Source: Plectrocnemia conspersa
Taxonomy: Eukaryota > Arthropoda > Insecta > Trichoptera > Polycentropodidae
Assembly (NCBI GenBank): GCA_009617715.1
Contig: VTFK01000271.1
Span: 310,001-374,000, forward strand
DNA length: 64,000 nt
Direction: 5' to 3'
Shown: piece by piece, positions 47,722-60,800 of the stretch
How the letters are laid out: every line of letters begins with the position of its first letter
Position numbering within the stretch: the first letter of the stretch is position 1
Notes under the pieces: model-generated
What the model was told of the DNA's origin: nothing
The model's database searches: none
The model's input: only the letters and a program-made list of their open reading frames with translations
Made by a program: the position numbers and the translations under genes

Positions 47722-48629
47722 AAATATTAAAATAACAATTGGTTTGTCGTATATGTGATGTACGAATTTTTGTAGTAAAATATTTTTGTATTATTTATGC
47801 TTGAAATATTTTTATAAATACTGTGAGGTCTAGCGACCATTTAAAAATATTTTTCTTATAAAACTTTTAACAGAACCCGAGTAAAATCGGTTAGCTCTAT
47901 GAATTTAAAAAGCTTGTATACGAAAATATTTTTAAATACTCTTAAATCCATTTCTTAGTTAAAAAGTAATTTTTCATTTTCATTTTGTGACCAATGTGTC
48001 CGAGAGTTGTTTTGTAAATTTGTAAGCACGTCGTGTATAATTATATTTTGTATCCGTGAAGTCCTCTTTCCGTTTTTGCGACCGAATGAAGTTGCTTTCA
48101 AAACGGGTTTAATTTTGTATTTGTTTGCGTAAAGAGAGAAGCGGCTGCTTTTCGATCTAGCTTTTTTTATTTTATTCGAATTTGTACGAACTCATTGAGT
48201 CTAAGTTAGAAAATTCTGGTTGAAGTTTTAAATGAAGTTGTCTCGAATGTTGTTAATTTAAGTGCTGTGCATCTGTTTTCATATCCACGATTCGCCTAGA
48301 GAGGCTTAGTGCTCGCCCACTTTTTGCTGTCACGACCAATTACTAGTGTTGGGAGTCTCTTTCTGAACAACTATGACACTGCGTTAGAGTTTAAACACGT
48401 TGCACTTGTGTCGCTTAGATAGGTTTCAAACGATTGTTAAATATTTTAAACACGTGTGAGATCTGGCTAATTTTTGACCTGTTTTTTTGGATCCAAAAGT
48501 GTCTTTTGTTATATGATATAATAATTACGCTAGCTAGATAGCCTGGAAAGGCGGTTGTGATGCTTTTAGTTTAATCAGTATGTGGCGACTGTCGACCACC
48601 ATGAATAGTAACGCACAAAAAAATGGCAA

Positions 48630-48684
48630 TTGTCTCATTGTTAATGCCCGTAACCAAGAATGTTCACCATTAACAATGAGACAA
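48630..48684. repeat. Perfect 17-bp inverted repeat
   Basis: TTGTCTCATTGTTAATG (48630-48646) and CATTAACAATGAGACAA (48668-48684) with a 21-base loop. Confidence 0.75.
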
Positions 48685-48744
48685 ACATCATGGCACAAGA
48701 GGGATTTCTTTTGACCACACAACACGGGTCGTTAAGAGTATCTC

Positions 48745-49340
48745 TTTTGTGACTAAACGGTGCGGATGCAATTAATCATCACAACAGCAAACCCTTTCCG
48801 TAGAATTCGAAAGTCGGAGCAAGCAAAAACTCGCTTTTAAATATGCAACATCCGATTTCTCGAATTCTACGAAGCGACTCCAGCGATTGGCTAGGAGATC
48901 GACGCACAAGTGTGATTGGCCAGCAAGGGTGCATCTCCTAAAAGAATATAAGCCCGGAATCCGACGAGGAGAGGGCAGTTGATCCGAGTTGATCCGCAGT
49001 GGACACAAGACCTTGGTAGAAAGCCCGAGGCAGTCAAGCGAGACGCTGAGGCACGAGACAGAGGCCAGACGCCAAAGAGCGGAATCAGCGGCAAACGACA
49101 ACCAGCAGCCTTCCTGAGGAACCAGCTACGCGCCCCCACCTGACACTCCTGACACCTGTCGCATGCAGCTTGAGCCATCCTGAGCATCATCAACTGCACG
49201 AACTCCGACATCACGAGAAACGTCACGCCGTATTCGTCCATTAACAAACTTGTAAATATAAAATAATAAACAGTCTAATAGGATTCGACCAGGAGTCTCA
49301 TTGGCCGCGAGGTCAACCACCCCTAGGGTTACGCTCCCTA
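48745..49340. mobile_element. GC-rich LTR-like segment, possible solo LTR
   Basis: A sharply bounded segment of about 50% GC holds a TATA-like AAAGAATATAAGC (about 48940), GC-rich sequence after it, then AAATAATAAACAGTC (about 49260) resembling a poly(A) signal, in the order expected of an LTR (U3-R-U5, plus strand). Clean TG...CA ends and a target duplication were not found. Overlapping minus-strand open frames (48772-49380) are probably incidental. Confidence 0.35.
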
Positions 49341-49344
49341 AAAA

Positions 49345-50260
49345 TATAAAAAAAATATAAAATAAATTGATAGAAACCACAGTGTCTAAATAGAATATTC
49401 ACATTTTATTATAAGGCAATAAAAGCGATTTATCCAGATTTTAAATATATGTATATTAATTATTAAATCTTTTAAATCGAATTTTTTTACAGTACTATTA
49501 ACTATGTGTTTCACGTTTTTGATTTCATTGCATTATCACGGTAATTTCAGTGATAAGATAATGATATCTATACCAATCGATCTTTTCTGAGGTTAATATT
49601 AATAAATTAACTATGTATGCTCACTATATATTTGTTATATATAAATATTAGGTAGTCAAAAATTTTAATTTATTTTTTTCATTGTGAATCTCTCCATTGT
49701 CTATTCAGCATTCAAGATTATGAAATATTACTATATCATCACGTAAATTGCCAGGATATTGAAATGGGGACTGTAAAATGAAAACATCTTTGTTTTATAT
49801 AAAATATTGTATATTTATGTTTTATAACGACAGTTTTTATGGAGCTGATTTATTTTTTTTCTTTGTTGAAAAAAATGGATCAAGTCAAAGCGTGCTTTTG
49901 AAAGATGCCGAGAAGTGACAGCTCTGTAAAAAAAACACGACTACCCGTTTTAATTATCCTCGTAGATGTATTTAACGAGTAATGATTACATTTTTATTTT
50001 AATTTAATGAATAATTGTAATAGAACATATAAATTAAAAATAGAATATTATTAACATATAATATATAAATCAAACAATATAAAAAACTTCATCATTTGCA
50101 AAGGAAGTAACTTATTGATTTTTATTTTAAAAACATTTAAGAAATATTTCGTAAAATTTCAGTTTCCAGTATTAGCACTCTTATGTCGTTCTTTAGTTTT
50201 TAGATATGTACAATATTTTTTTTCAGTGGTTTTTAGATTTTTTCAATGCGTCATGATAGC
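49345..50260. other. AT-rich DNA, no gene seen
   Basis: Nothing recognised. Confidence 0.5.
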
Positions 50261-50262
50261 CA

Positions 50263-50451
50263 TTAAACAAAAAAATTAAAAAATATAATTAAAAAATATG
50301 GCACACATCTAAAATCGCTAAGAAACATAGAGAAAAATAATATTGCACTTTTGAAAAAGTAGCGCATGACAAACTTATTGAAAGCTTTTTGAAAGTCGAT
50401 ATAGACTTGGATTTTAGAATCAAGGGATTTTATCACTCTTTCGAAAAGCAC
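50263..50451 (-). mobile_element. LINE reverse transcriptase fragment
   Basis: The minus-strand frame contains SLDSKIQVYIDFQKAFNK, the RT palm motif (usual form VDVIYTDFSKAFDKV), followed by FLSDFRCV, which corresponds to the conserved YLSDRRCV region. Short and degenerate. Confidence 0.65.
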
Positions 50452-50459
50452 AAGAGATA

Positions 50460-52344
50460 AGAGACAGTGTAACGATTTAAAATAAAATTAAGTCAAACGT
50501 CATCATAAAAAATATTTTTATAAAAGCACTCGTAGCTTTGTTAAAACATTCCAAATAATTTTTACGGCAAATAAAGATCTATATATGTACATATATATGT
50601 ACTACACAAATTAAAATTTTAAAAAAAAAAATGTGGCGTTGTTTAATATTAAAAAGGACTCATCAGAGTAATTAAAAGTAGTGTAGTATTTTTTCTCTAG
50701 AGCCCTTGTGCTTTTCACAGTCCTTGTGTTTGCTGTTGTTTTTCTTTCCGATGCTTTTCCTTGTCTCGCGTGCGTCTGTCGCTCTTTCGCCCTTACACTG
50801 TCGTTCGTATTTTTATTTTTTCTTCAAATTTTCGCTTTGGTAAAGGTCTCAAAATTAAAATGTAAATCAAAGTTAATGCCCAGTGTAAACGAGAACCGTA
50901 AAAACGTCACACCTCGGGGCGCCTACGTATATTTTCGCTACGTCTTTGAAAATAAACGTAAATTGCATTTACGTCTAACGTCATGTAGTACGTTATAATA
51001 CGATTTTTCTCACATTTTAATCACATTCGTACAAGCAAAAACAAAGAATAAATAATCATCTTTCGCAATTAAAATATAAGGTTACAAGCGCTCCCTTAAA
51101 TTTTAATTACACTGTCGTGTAATCATTTTGCAAAAAAATGTATAATGATTTGTATGTATATATATCAGATCAAGTTTCCAGAATTAAATACTTATTTTGA
51201 GGCGAAGTAATTTTTCAATGTGCGTATGCAATAAAATGATTTATTGTTTACATTATTATACATATATAATATAATTTACTTATGAACAAGTGTGCTTATA
51301 AAAGTTAATAATTAAACAACAAGTACGCCAAAGATTCATCAAAACTTTAATAAACAATTTTCATGTATAATAAACTCGCTCTCCATAAAATATTTTATTT
51401 TGATATGATCAGTGTGTGATGTTGATAAAGTTATGTACTCAAATAAGTTTTGTCGGTAATGAAAATTCGTAGTAATAATAAAATACTTTATGTATCAGTT
51501 TTTTTCCAAATGAATCATTTTGGCATGTGCAAAAATTAAACAATGATGTCGTAATACTATTATACATTACATATTAAATTTATTAAATAATGAGTTTTGT
51601 TAAATTGGTTAGTTATTTCATTTTAATTTAGTGGTTGTAAGAATATTTATTTTTTATTTATAGATTTTATTATTTAAACTATTATATATTTTAAAGAAAA
51701 GATTTTTTAGATATATCGGGATCACCCATAACCGTCGCGTTTTAATTAGTTAAAAAAGTAGTGGATTTTACTCCTAGTATATGTACAGAAGCAAAGTGTT
51801 TTTTTAAATAAATAAAAGGTTAAAAAAAAGCGATAGATAAATATTATTTTAATACTCAAAATTGTCCTAAATAGTCTCAATTGCACGCAGATATATTTTA
51901 TTAACCTAGACCGAAGGATAAATTTATGTTTTTTGGTACGTCCATGGATGTAACAATTATAAAAATAATGACTTTGACTTATGATTATTCTCAGGGGTGG
52001 TCAGCCATAATAGTTCAGTTTCATTGTGGCTCTGCGACGAAGGCGGCATGGTTTTTTCTTTTAACTGAGGCATGAAAATGGGCACTGTCAAATCTCGACT
52101 GCTATATATAACTTAAAAAATCCATTGCCTGTGCTTTGTCTGTACTAACAGATATATTTACTACACCTATATATTCGTAGTTGGCATTGTATATTACGAT
52201 TTCTTAATAAAATTAGTTTATCTTCAATAGTAATAAAGCATCCTCTACATTATCGTGGTTTTGATGTCTTAATAATATTTGGGACAAATTGTGATGAAAA
52301 GAATGTATACGTTTTCTTAAAAAGTTTTTCAAATTCGGGAATTG
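50460..52344. other. AT-rich DNA, no gene seen
   Basis: The open frame at 50708-50998 is hydrophobic but has no splice or family support. Confidence 0.45.
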
Positions 52345-52352
52345 TTTACAAT

Positions 52353-53020
52353 TAGGGATTCCAATCCCGGGATCCCGAATCCCGGGATCCCGGGATCCCG
52401 AACGATTTTCAATACCCGATGAGTCCCGGGATTATAAAACATAATCCCGAATTTTTCGGATTGGTTGATTTATCAAGCACAATCGAATTATTATTGACAA
52501 CATCGTTATATTTCGTGTACAAACTTGCGCGAGTTGCACGTGTCATCTGTGAATCTTTGAGGCTGTGAGTCTGAACGTGCTTTTCAAAGCAGGCTGCTTA
52601 GGAACCAAAATCAGATCAAGGCTAAATGATAAAACACTTGATGCTTTGATGTTACTTCGTAAGTTTTATTCAAAATAATGTTTTCAATTAATTGTGTCTA
52701 TGAATGTACATAGGTAATATATGTACATACATTGTCAAAAGTTCATTTTTTTCTTCTCAAATAAATATATAAGACCTTCCCTTTTTTTTTTTTATTATAT
52801 TATTTTCTATTTTAAGTCCGAGACTAAAATTATACGTACTTTATACATTGTACGTTATAAAAAACAGATGTAAAAATATATTGTATTATTCATTTTAAAT
52901 TGTTTTTATCGATAAAATAACATGAAAATTATCCCGGGACTGGTCCCGGGATCCCGGGATCGACTAATTGCAATACCGAAATCCCGGGATCAAAATCTTG
53001 GCCCGGGATTGGAATCCCTA
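52353..53020. mobile_element. Non-autonomous hAT-like element 2 (CCCGGGAT array)
   Basis: Perfect 8-bp target duplication TTTACAAT (52345-52352 and 53021-53028). Ends are TAGGGATTCCAATCCCGGG and its exact inverse. Each end carries a subterminal array of the self-complementary word ATCCCGGGAT (left to about 52450, right from about 52930). The 668-bp element has no coding region; the middle is AT-rich. Confidence 0.9.
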
Positions 53021-53159
53021 TTTACAATTAATGAGAAATAAAATATTGTAATTTGTAATGTATATATAATCTCTTGATAATAATTTTTTTATGATATTGG
53101 TGAATGTGTTGTACATCAAAGCACACATTTTTTAATTTAAAACTAAACATATACATTTT

Positions 53160-54240
53160 CATAATAAATATTAATGAAGTATAAGTGTATGTTATGTATT
53201 TTAAAGAAGATTGTAATTTTTTATTGAGAGATTTCCGAAACATTTCAAACAAAATCAACGTTGAGCTTATAGCTTATTTTAATGTAATGTCATGGTATAA
53301 ATTAAATATTTATTTTAACAATGGTTTGCTCTTAAAATATTTCATCTATAATGTACTTAAATTAAATGAGAATAAAACTAAATGTATGTTTATTAATTAT
53401 AAAAATGTGTTAGATAATAGTACCAAAATAGTAATAAATAACTCTAGTATAGAAATAGTGGATAATATAAAATATTTAGGAGTAATTGTTGATACAAAAT
53501 TAAATTTTAAAGAACATTGTAATTACATATTAAAAAAAATTAGTAGAAAAAATAGGTTTATTATCTAGATTAAGAAATATATTAAGTATAAATACAAAAA
53601 AAAAAAAATTTACAATAGTATAATATTGCCCCATTTTAATTATTGTGCAACACTATTAAATATGTTAAATAAATTAGATAAACAAATGTTGCAAAAAATT
53701 ACAAAATAGGGCAATGAGAGTAATCTTAAATAAAAAATAGATTTACTAATTGTAAAAGTATGATTGATAGATTAGAATGGTTGAATGTTCAAGAAATATT
53801 GAGTATGAATGTTTTAGTATTTATATATAAGTTAGAAAATAATATGTTACCAAAATATTTTAATAAGTATTTAATAAGAAATAAAGATGTACATAAATAT
53901 AATACTAGAAATAGAGAAAATTTAAAGATAATTAAGTATAAGAAAACGAGTACGGCTAGGGGAATTATGTACGGAGGTTTTGATTTATATAATAGTCTTC
54001 CAAGAGAAACTGAAACAGCAAAAAAAAATATAACGGGTTTCATAAATGGAATAAAAAACACCTTCGTACATATAGAAATAAATTATAATATTAAGTCTTT
54101 ATTATTGTATATTTTTTTTTTTCTTTCTGTTATGTATTTTTTATATATTTTTATATATGTTTACTAAATTTTTTAGATGTAAAGATTAGCTATTAAGCTA
54201 AATAAATTAATAAAATAAAATAAATAATAATAATAATCTA
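53160..54240 (+). mobile_element. AT-rich CR1-like LINE, truncated and broken
   Basis: The plus-strand frame 53185-53568 ends in the RT thumb region: KTKCMFINYKN and DNIKYLGVIVDTKLNFKEHC. After a broken stretch, 53760-54167 gives RLEWLNVQEILSMNVLVFIY, LPKYFNKYL, KYNTRNREN and FDLYNSLPRE, typical of the C-terminus of insect and cnidarian non-LTR RTs. No catalytic YADD is present. The 3' end runs into an A-rich AATAAATAATAATAAT tail (54200-54238). Base composition is unusually AT-rich for a LINE. Confidence 0.72.
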
Positions 54241-54244
54241 TGCA

Positions 54245-56300
54245 CGACATAATGTATTAAAACGTACTGTCGTGTTAAAACGTTGCTTCCAGCTGTGGAT
54301 CCTCGAAATATCACTTTGATATGTCTGATATTTCAATAGCAAAAGCTGTTCTTTCTGAATAAAAAATTCCATGTGAAATGTACAACGAGAAAATAATGGT
54401 CAATTTCGATGCTTCAGCAATGTATAACGTTGTTCGTCTCGATGCAACAAATCGCTTACACGGGTTGAAGCAAAATCAATACGGGATAAAACCCAAATCT
54501 CTCTATGAAGCGATTCAAAGCTCCTGTGTGCATCATGATTCGCTTTATATATTATCTAGAAGCTATCTTTAGGATTTCATTAAAACTCAGTTTGAAATGA
54601 TAATATTTATTGAAAGATATCATGGTGTAAAACAAAGTCAAAAACACGATTAAATCCGAAAGGTTATGTTCTTAGAATTGGTTTCGTAATTTATACATCC
54701 TGCAAAAGTAGAACTTTGCAAACATTGATCATATTGTGATTCAAAGCAATGATTTGAATTGGACAAGTTGTATTTTTATTCGTGTAAAGGAAATCGAATG
54801 GCAATATTTAAATATAATGTACGTAAGTAACCCATAATATTTCTGAATTTAACATAATCAAAATATAAATGCGATATCATCAGGACTCGTAAATGTGAGG
54901 CGTGTGTACGATATAAAGCGAAATTGGCAATAAGATTGGCATCGATACACAGAAAAATAAACACGCTTCAGCATCTCTAAGATATACATACATAATAATA
55001 AAGTCTGGATCGTGTTTGTAATATCTGGATTTAGAAAAAGTCTCATAAGGGCCTTAATATATATTTTAAATTCGAAAACGTGCTGTAGTGTCAAACTTGA
55101 TTTAAAATATTTTTTAATTTGTATTATCTCTATGTTTTATTTTTATTTTTACATGTACTAAAAAAACCTATTCAATATGCTTTCTTTATAAAAATATGAA
55201 ATATGACTACGATGGAGTGTGATAAAGTATCTTTCCTCTCATCTCGTTAGATAAATGACAGTCTTTGTTAAGAAGACAAATATCGGGATGTTGCCATATA
55301 TCAGAGATAATATAAATTATCATTAGTATAAACATAAACTCGCGTACATACTAAATTGACACGTTTACGATTCGGAAACTTTCCACGTTTATATGAATAA
55401 AGTTTTAATTCGGTAATCTTGTTCGGAGAAAGAGGGGCGTACCGCGTCTTTATTAATTTGATTTTCAGCGAGTTTATGACGTATGTACATATGTATATAC
55501 TATACTGTGTAAATATACTACGCTTTATTAAAAAATTAAACCCAACTTCGATTTATACCTTTGTAGAGACGTAAAAACGTTCAAAGAGAAGTTTATAAGT
55601 GAATCGGTTTTGCGTGTTTCGAACGCTTTTAATCAAATCAGTTTTGCGTATCTTTATATGTACGTATGGTGAATTGGAATTTATTGTACGAACAAACCTT
55701 TTGAATGTGAGCTTTTGTGTATGTTTTTCGATAAAATGTTCGAGTGTTGGAATATATGCAAGTACATACATATATCCTTGATATAAAACAAACAAAAAAT
55801 AACTAATTCGTTTCGATGGTTATGTAACAATAAAATAAATACATTATCGTTCGCTGATTTATTTTATTTTGAGATTGGTGGCCGAGTGATGTGGCTTTTG
55901 CAGCCAGTTAAAAGCTGAAAGAGCTGACAGCAGTTTATTGTTTCGGGTTTTGAGGCCGAAGGAGTGTAACTTTACTGCAAAATAGACACAGAAACAGATG
56001 GTAAATAAACGTATATAAATTACCACATGTATGGATGAATATTATATGCTGTAATTAGGCGGTGAAGTTGAAATGGCAAGTCGGATGGGCGTCATTGGCA
56101 TATCGAGTTGTATTATTGTCGGCTGAGATTTTACGTGAAGTGTTTTTGTGGTGCTTTGAGCGATCCGCTTATGTCTCTTGTTGTTATGCAGTGTTCTATG
56201 TTGTTATGCAGATCAACATCTTTTATAATGCTGGTTTGAGCCAGTTTTAATGAATCGCAGATGAGGATGATAGCATCGTTTCACACCTTAAAATAGAGAC
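54245..56300. other. AT-rich DNA, no gene seen
   Basis: Short open frames at 54378-54572 and 55553-55795 show no known features. Confidence 0.45.
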
Positions 56301-56309
56301 GGTGCAGAT

Positions 56310-57887
56310 TAAGGAGCGAAATGTTTGAATCGATAATAAACGAAACGATACGAAACGATAAAAAAATATTTTATCGATTAGATCGATAACGATGAATTAA
56401 ATTTATCGTTTGATCGATATTACCGTTCATGTAATCGATAATGAACGATTTATAATATAGCTTAATATTACTATAAATATTGTTTAATTTTGTACAACCT
56501 CAAAAATGAACGATAAATTTTGTAACTTTCGTTTGTAATAAAAAAAAATTGTGTTAACAAAATTTTATTAAATTATTATTATTAAAAAAATAATCTGAAA
56601 TTACCAGTTATAAATTATAATGACCAGAACATTAAATAATAAAAATATTACTTTATCTTTAAAGCTAAAAAATCACTAATATTAAAATTTCACAAAAATT
56701 CACTTTATTTTAATCACTTTTTAAGATGCATTGATGCATTCACAGCAAGATAAGTCTAATCAGTTTCTGTATCTGCCTCTGCTTCTGTGTAACTTGCACT
56801 GATAGACTCTGAAGAACCAATGCTGACAACATCATCTTTTGAGTCTGAATCTGGAACATCGGTAACTGTCTTTGAGATTTTATTGAAGTCACATTCACAG
56901 TGTTGCGGGAGTCCTTACTTGCTGCACTGGATGCAGAACCAGCACGACTTCTTGGAGTTAAAAATGATGGTCCACTCTCCTCATCATCCCTCTCTCCGAC
57001 AGGTAATTCTTCAACAATAGGAATTCCAATGTTGTATTTAGTGATACGGACTCTACTGTGATTCAGTTGTATGTAGAGGATCTTCTCAACATTTGACGGG
57101 TCAAACCTTATACTCTGAGATGTTACAAGGTTTCCTCTAGCAGAAAAAAACTCGTTGACTTTTTTGGCCATTTTCTTTCATTCAACAACGGGAAGATCCT
57201 GTCAATACATCAATTTTATAAGATGAAGGTCCGGGATAAATCTTGAAGGAGTCCCACTACTTTTCCACTGCCGATTTTGAGTCTCATGCTTAGATTTTTC
57301 AGCGACCAACTAATCCATGAAATTCATGTTGTCGAGGGCAGAAGTAGATGCCAGTCCGATATGCTGCCTTGTTGGAGTTTCCTGTTTAACCTCTTGAGAC
57401 GATGGATGTGAGTTAAGCAATCTTCTTAGAGTGGACTCTTCCATGTTTAACTGAGTAAGAAGTAATCCCTTATAATACGGGTAAAGTTGGTTGGCCATAC
57501 GTACATGGTGCTCTTCAGTACTAGGTTTCGGCAAAACTCGTTTTATTTGTCTCTGAAATTTAGTGATGAATTCTTTCGTGAGTTGTTGTGTCAGCAGCGA
57601 GCACTTTTCCAAGATAAGAGAAAGTCCCTCACTCACATCTTTAACTTTTTCTAGTACCAGAACTAGTTCGGTCATAAACGTGAAGTCAAAGGGTGCATAA
57701 TTTCACACGCCATTGGTTAGCATTATTTTATTTTGTACTTTCCCGCCAAATATCACTTAAACAAACGGTAATATCGTTCATTATCGATCATTATCGTTAG
57801 AGATCGATAATCGATAATGAAAAATTATCGTTCATTATCGATCATTATCGTTACTCAATCGATACAAAACAGAGATTTTGATCCTTA
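56310..57887 (-). mobile_element. hAT element 3 with decayed transposase (ATCGATAA array)
   Basis: Ends TAAGGAGCGAAAT and inverted TAAGGATCAAAAT are flanked by GTGCAGAT (56302-56309) and GTTCAGAT (57888-57895), a 7/8-matching target duplication. Subterminal arrays of ATCGATAAYGAT-like words occupy 56329-56460 and 57770-57865. The transposase lies on the minus strand. It is about half the length of a full hAT element, so the N-terminal part of the gene appears deleted. Confidence 0.82.
56740..57675 (-). pseudogene. hAT transposase remnant
   Basis: Two minus-strand frames. 57675-57310 (121 aa) fits the helical middle part (EKCSLLTQQL, QLYPYYKGLLLTQ). 57171-56740 (143 aa) carries the C-terminal dimerisation region: FFSARGNLVTSQSIRFDP then NVEKILYIQLN, equivalent to the usual ERxFSxxGxIxTxxRxxLxPxxVexLxxLxxN. 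Stops and frame changes between 57172 and 57309 separate them. The BED finger and N-terminal catalytic part are missing, so it cannot be active. Confidence 0.8.
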
Positions 57888-57895
57888 GTTCAGAT

Positions 57896-60800
57896 AGTCA
57901 CTTTCGGCGATTGGTAACCTAATAGACGCATAACAATAGTAATATGCGCATAACAATAACGATAGTGTTGTCTAGCGCCCATCTTTTTTAAACAAATAAT
58001 AGTTTCAGCGGTACTTGTGAATAATTTACTAGGTTGTCCGTGCTATATTTACAATTATTTACTGTTAAAAGTGAACTTAAAGATCTCTAAAACACCAGAA
58101 GATCTTGGTTTCAATCAATAAAGTAATTTATACATTGGGGAAAATGTATTTTTATTTCAAAATTATTTACCGCAATTATTATCTTAGCAAGCTAATATAA
58201 TATGAATAAAACATATTCTATTTTTATATGAGCAAGTATTTTCATATAAATATGTATTTTATATATGTATCATATTAAACACATTATCTTAATATTCATA
58301 TTTATTGTATAAATTTTATATTTATTTTTAGAGTTTTTTCCTATTTATTATGTGTCATTAAAAATCGTTAAAAAATATTTATTTTTGTGAATTAAAATGT
58401 TAACTTTACATAAAAAACTAGGTGTGTTAGAATATTATTTAAAACATTTTTTAAAACACAAAACAGATGATTGATAATCCTTTATCAGGTAGGATCAATT
58501 TTTATTTTTAATACATTTCATACAATACCCTGTTCGTCGACATACATATATGCATACAAAACATTTTCTAAGCACTCAGGATATTGAAAAATTTCGCGCA
58601 CATCGGATAAACCTTCGTGAAAAATTCATGAATTCACACTGACAACTAAGTTATCCTTAACGAGTTGAGCGAAACATTTTCTATTAACGCTTGATCCTAC
58701 TTTGTATTTTTTACACGTAAATCCAACGAATATTCTGTTTGGAATATATTTGGTTCTCGATCGATTCGCAAGAATATTGGGCTATTTCAATACCGTAATA
58801 CAAGGGTAGTTTTCCCCACAAGGTTCACCGTATTTACGTCTCGTTTGATAAGGGCCGGAATGAAAGTGGATGATGATATTTAATTAGGCTCAATTCATGA
58901 ATGATCGTCGAAAAAAATATATATCAAATACGATATTATTATACATACATACATATATTTGTACGATACATAATTTATAAAGCATACATACATACATAAT
59001 GTTTAGTAGCTTTTAGCTTATTCCGACAGCAACGCGTTTTATCCAACTTTTCACTTTGAAGGGTTTAACTTATATTTTTTTTACTTTGAAAACCATTAAT
59101 GAAAGGTTAAATCTTTCTGTGTTTCAGTAAACCATGTTATTAACTGTAAAGTAAAATATTACCAGTGTAGATTAATTACGGATTGAAAGAAATAATGTGG
59201 TTTATTTTTAAGGTAATTTTATGTAAGCAATAAAAAAGATTATTTAGTTACATGCTTATGTATAATATATATACATACGTATGTGCTATCGCAATTAATT
59301 CAGCTAATGGTTTAGGATTGAGTAAGCTTTCTTAGACCCATTAGATCCCAATGGGTTTCGTACTGGACGTGTGACTTGAAGCGCTTAAAATTTAACTGAG
59401 TAAAACATTTATTTCAAGGTAATATCTCAATGTAAAGATTTTTAATACTAATATAAAATTTATTACCTTTATAATAAAATTTATGTTAGTTTTAGCGGAT
59501 TACCTAAGAGATTTATTGACCATTTGCGTCGAATGGATTATCAAAAACACTCAACCTTGTCGTTCATATAATGATAAACCTGTCATATAATTTTATGGAA
59601 AGTATTTTTTGAAAGCCTCTCTCAAAAATGAAACTCAATAAAGTATATCATAAAAACATTCATCTATCAATGATATTATATTTGATTGATCATCCTTAGA
59701 AATTGTTTCTCAAGACACGTTAAGGTGAAAATGATTGATTAACCACCGTGATATTTAATCGCATGAATAATATATATTGTTTTAATTGTATATGCGATAT
59801 CTTATTATATAGGTGCGACTTTTAACAAAAGTCTACGATTTACGATGACGTATTTTCATATCTAATCAAATTACCTTATCCATCATTTTAGAAGTCTTGC
59901 ATGGGCGTATTCACAGGGTAATTTATACTCCACTAAGCTATCTATATATTATCCTGATGAGCGTTGGCTGTAAGTGAAGGTATCTGTCAAATGATTTTAG
60001 TCAAGTAGTGGTTCCGGGATAATAATTAAAATAATACTATTATACTAGTTTTGTTAAATAAATTTTAATTGATAAAATCGTGATTGAGAAAAAAACAATT
60101 AAAAAATTTCAATGACAGCTTACGAAAAAATATATGTGGAAATTATTTTTTTTTTTAAATATATAATTATTTTAGTACTATTTTATATTATATTATCTAA
60201 TAATATTAACGAAGTATATTACTTAGACGTTTAGTACTTGGATACCGTAGGAGTTGAAATTTAATATGATTGAGGGTGGAGCTGTATACGTATTCAATTA
60301 ATTTAATTAAATATAAAATATTTATTTAGCATTTCAATGAGATTTTAGCACTGATAATTAAATATAATAGTAACAATATATATATCCAAAGTAGTTTGCC
60401 TTTCATAGAAAAATGCACTGCACTGTTTCTTCGACAGAATAAGTGTAACTTACTTTGTTTATTTATTTGGAAAATTAAGAATAACTTATTTTTACAAATT
60501 AGTACAAATTTACATACTCATAGAATGTTTTAGAAAAATTATATATTAATTTTGTTTATGTAAAAATATAATAAGCAAAAGTTATTTGATGTCCCATTAA
60601 GTATGTGTATAGCGTTGATCTACAAAAGGATATATATTACATTATATTCATTATGTTAATGACCGTTTATATAATTTAATTAAATTCTCTAGGTATTTGA
60701 ACAAAATATTCCGAGTCTTGGAGTCTCGATTTCATCGTGGTAATTTGCGTTTTGTTTTAACAAGTAAACGATCTTGATTAATTGAATTTCATCGGACAAA

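Noticed and set aside
48772..49380. Overlapping minus-strand ORFs of 84-118 aa
   Set aside because: They lie in a GC-rich LTR-like segment, overlap each other in different frames and show no domain; long frames are expected by chance at this GC.
50708..50998. Hydrophobic 96-aa ORF that could be a membrane protein
   Set aside because: T-rich sequence gives Phe/Leu/Val runs by chance; no splice sites, family motif or poly(A) context.
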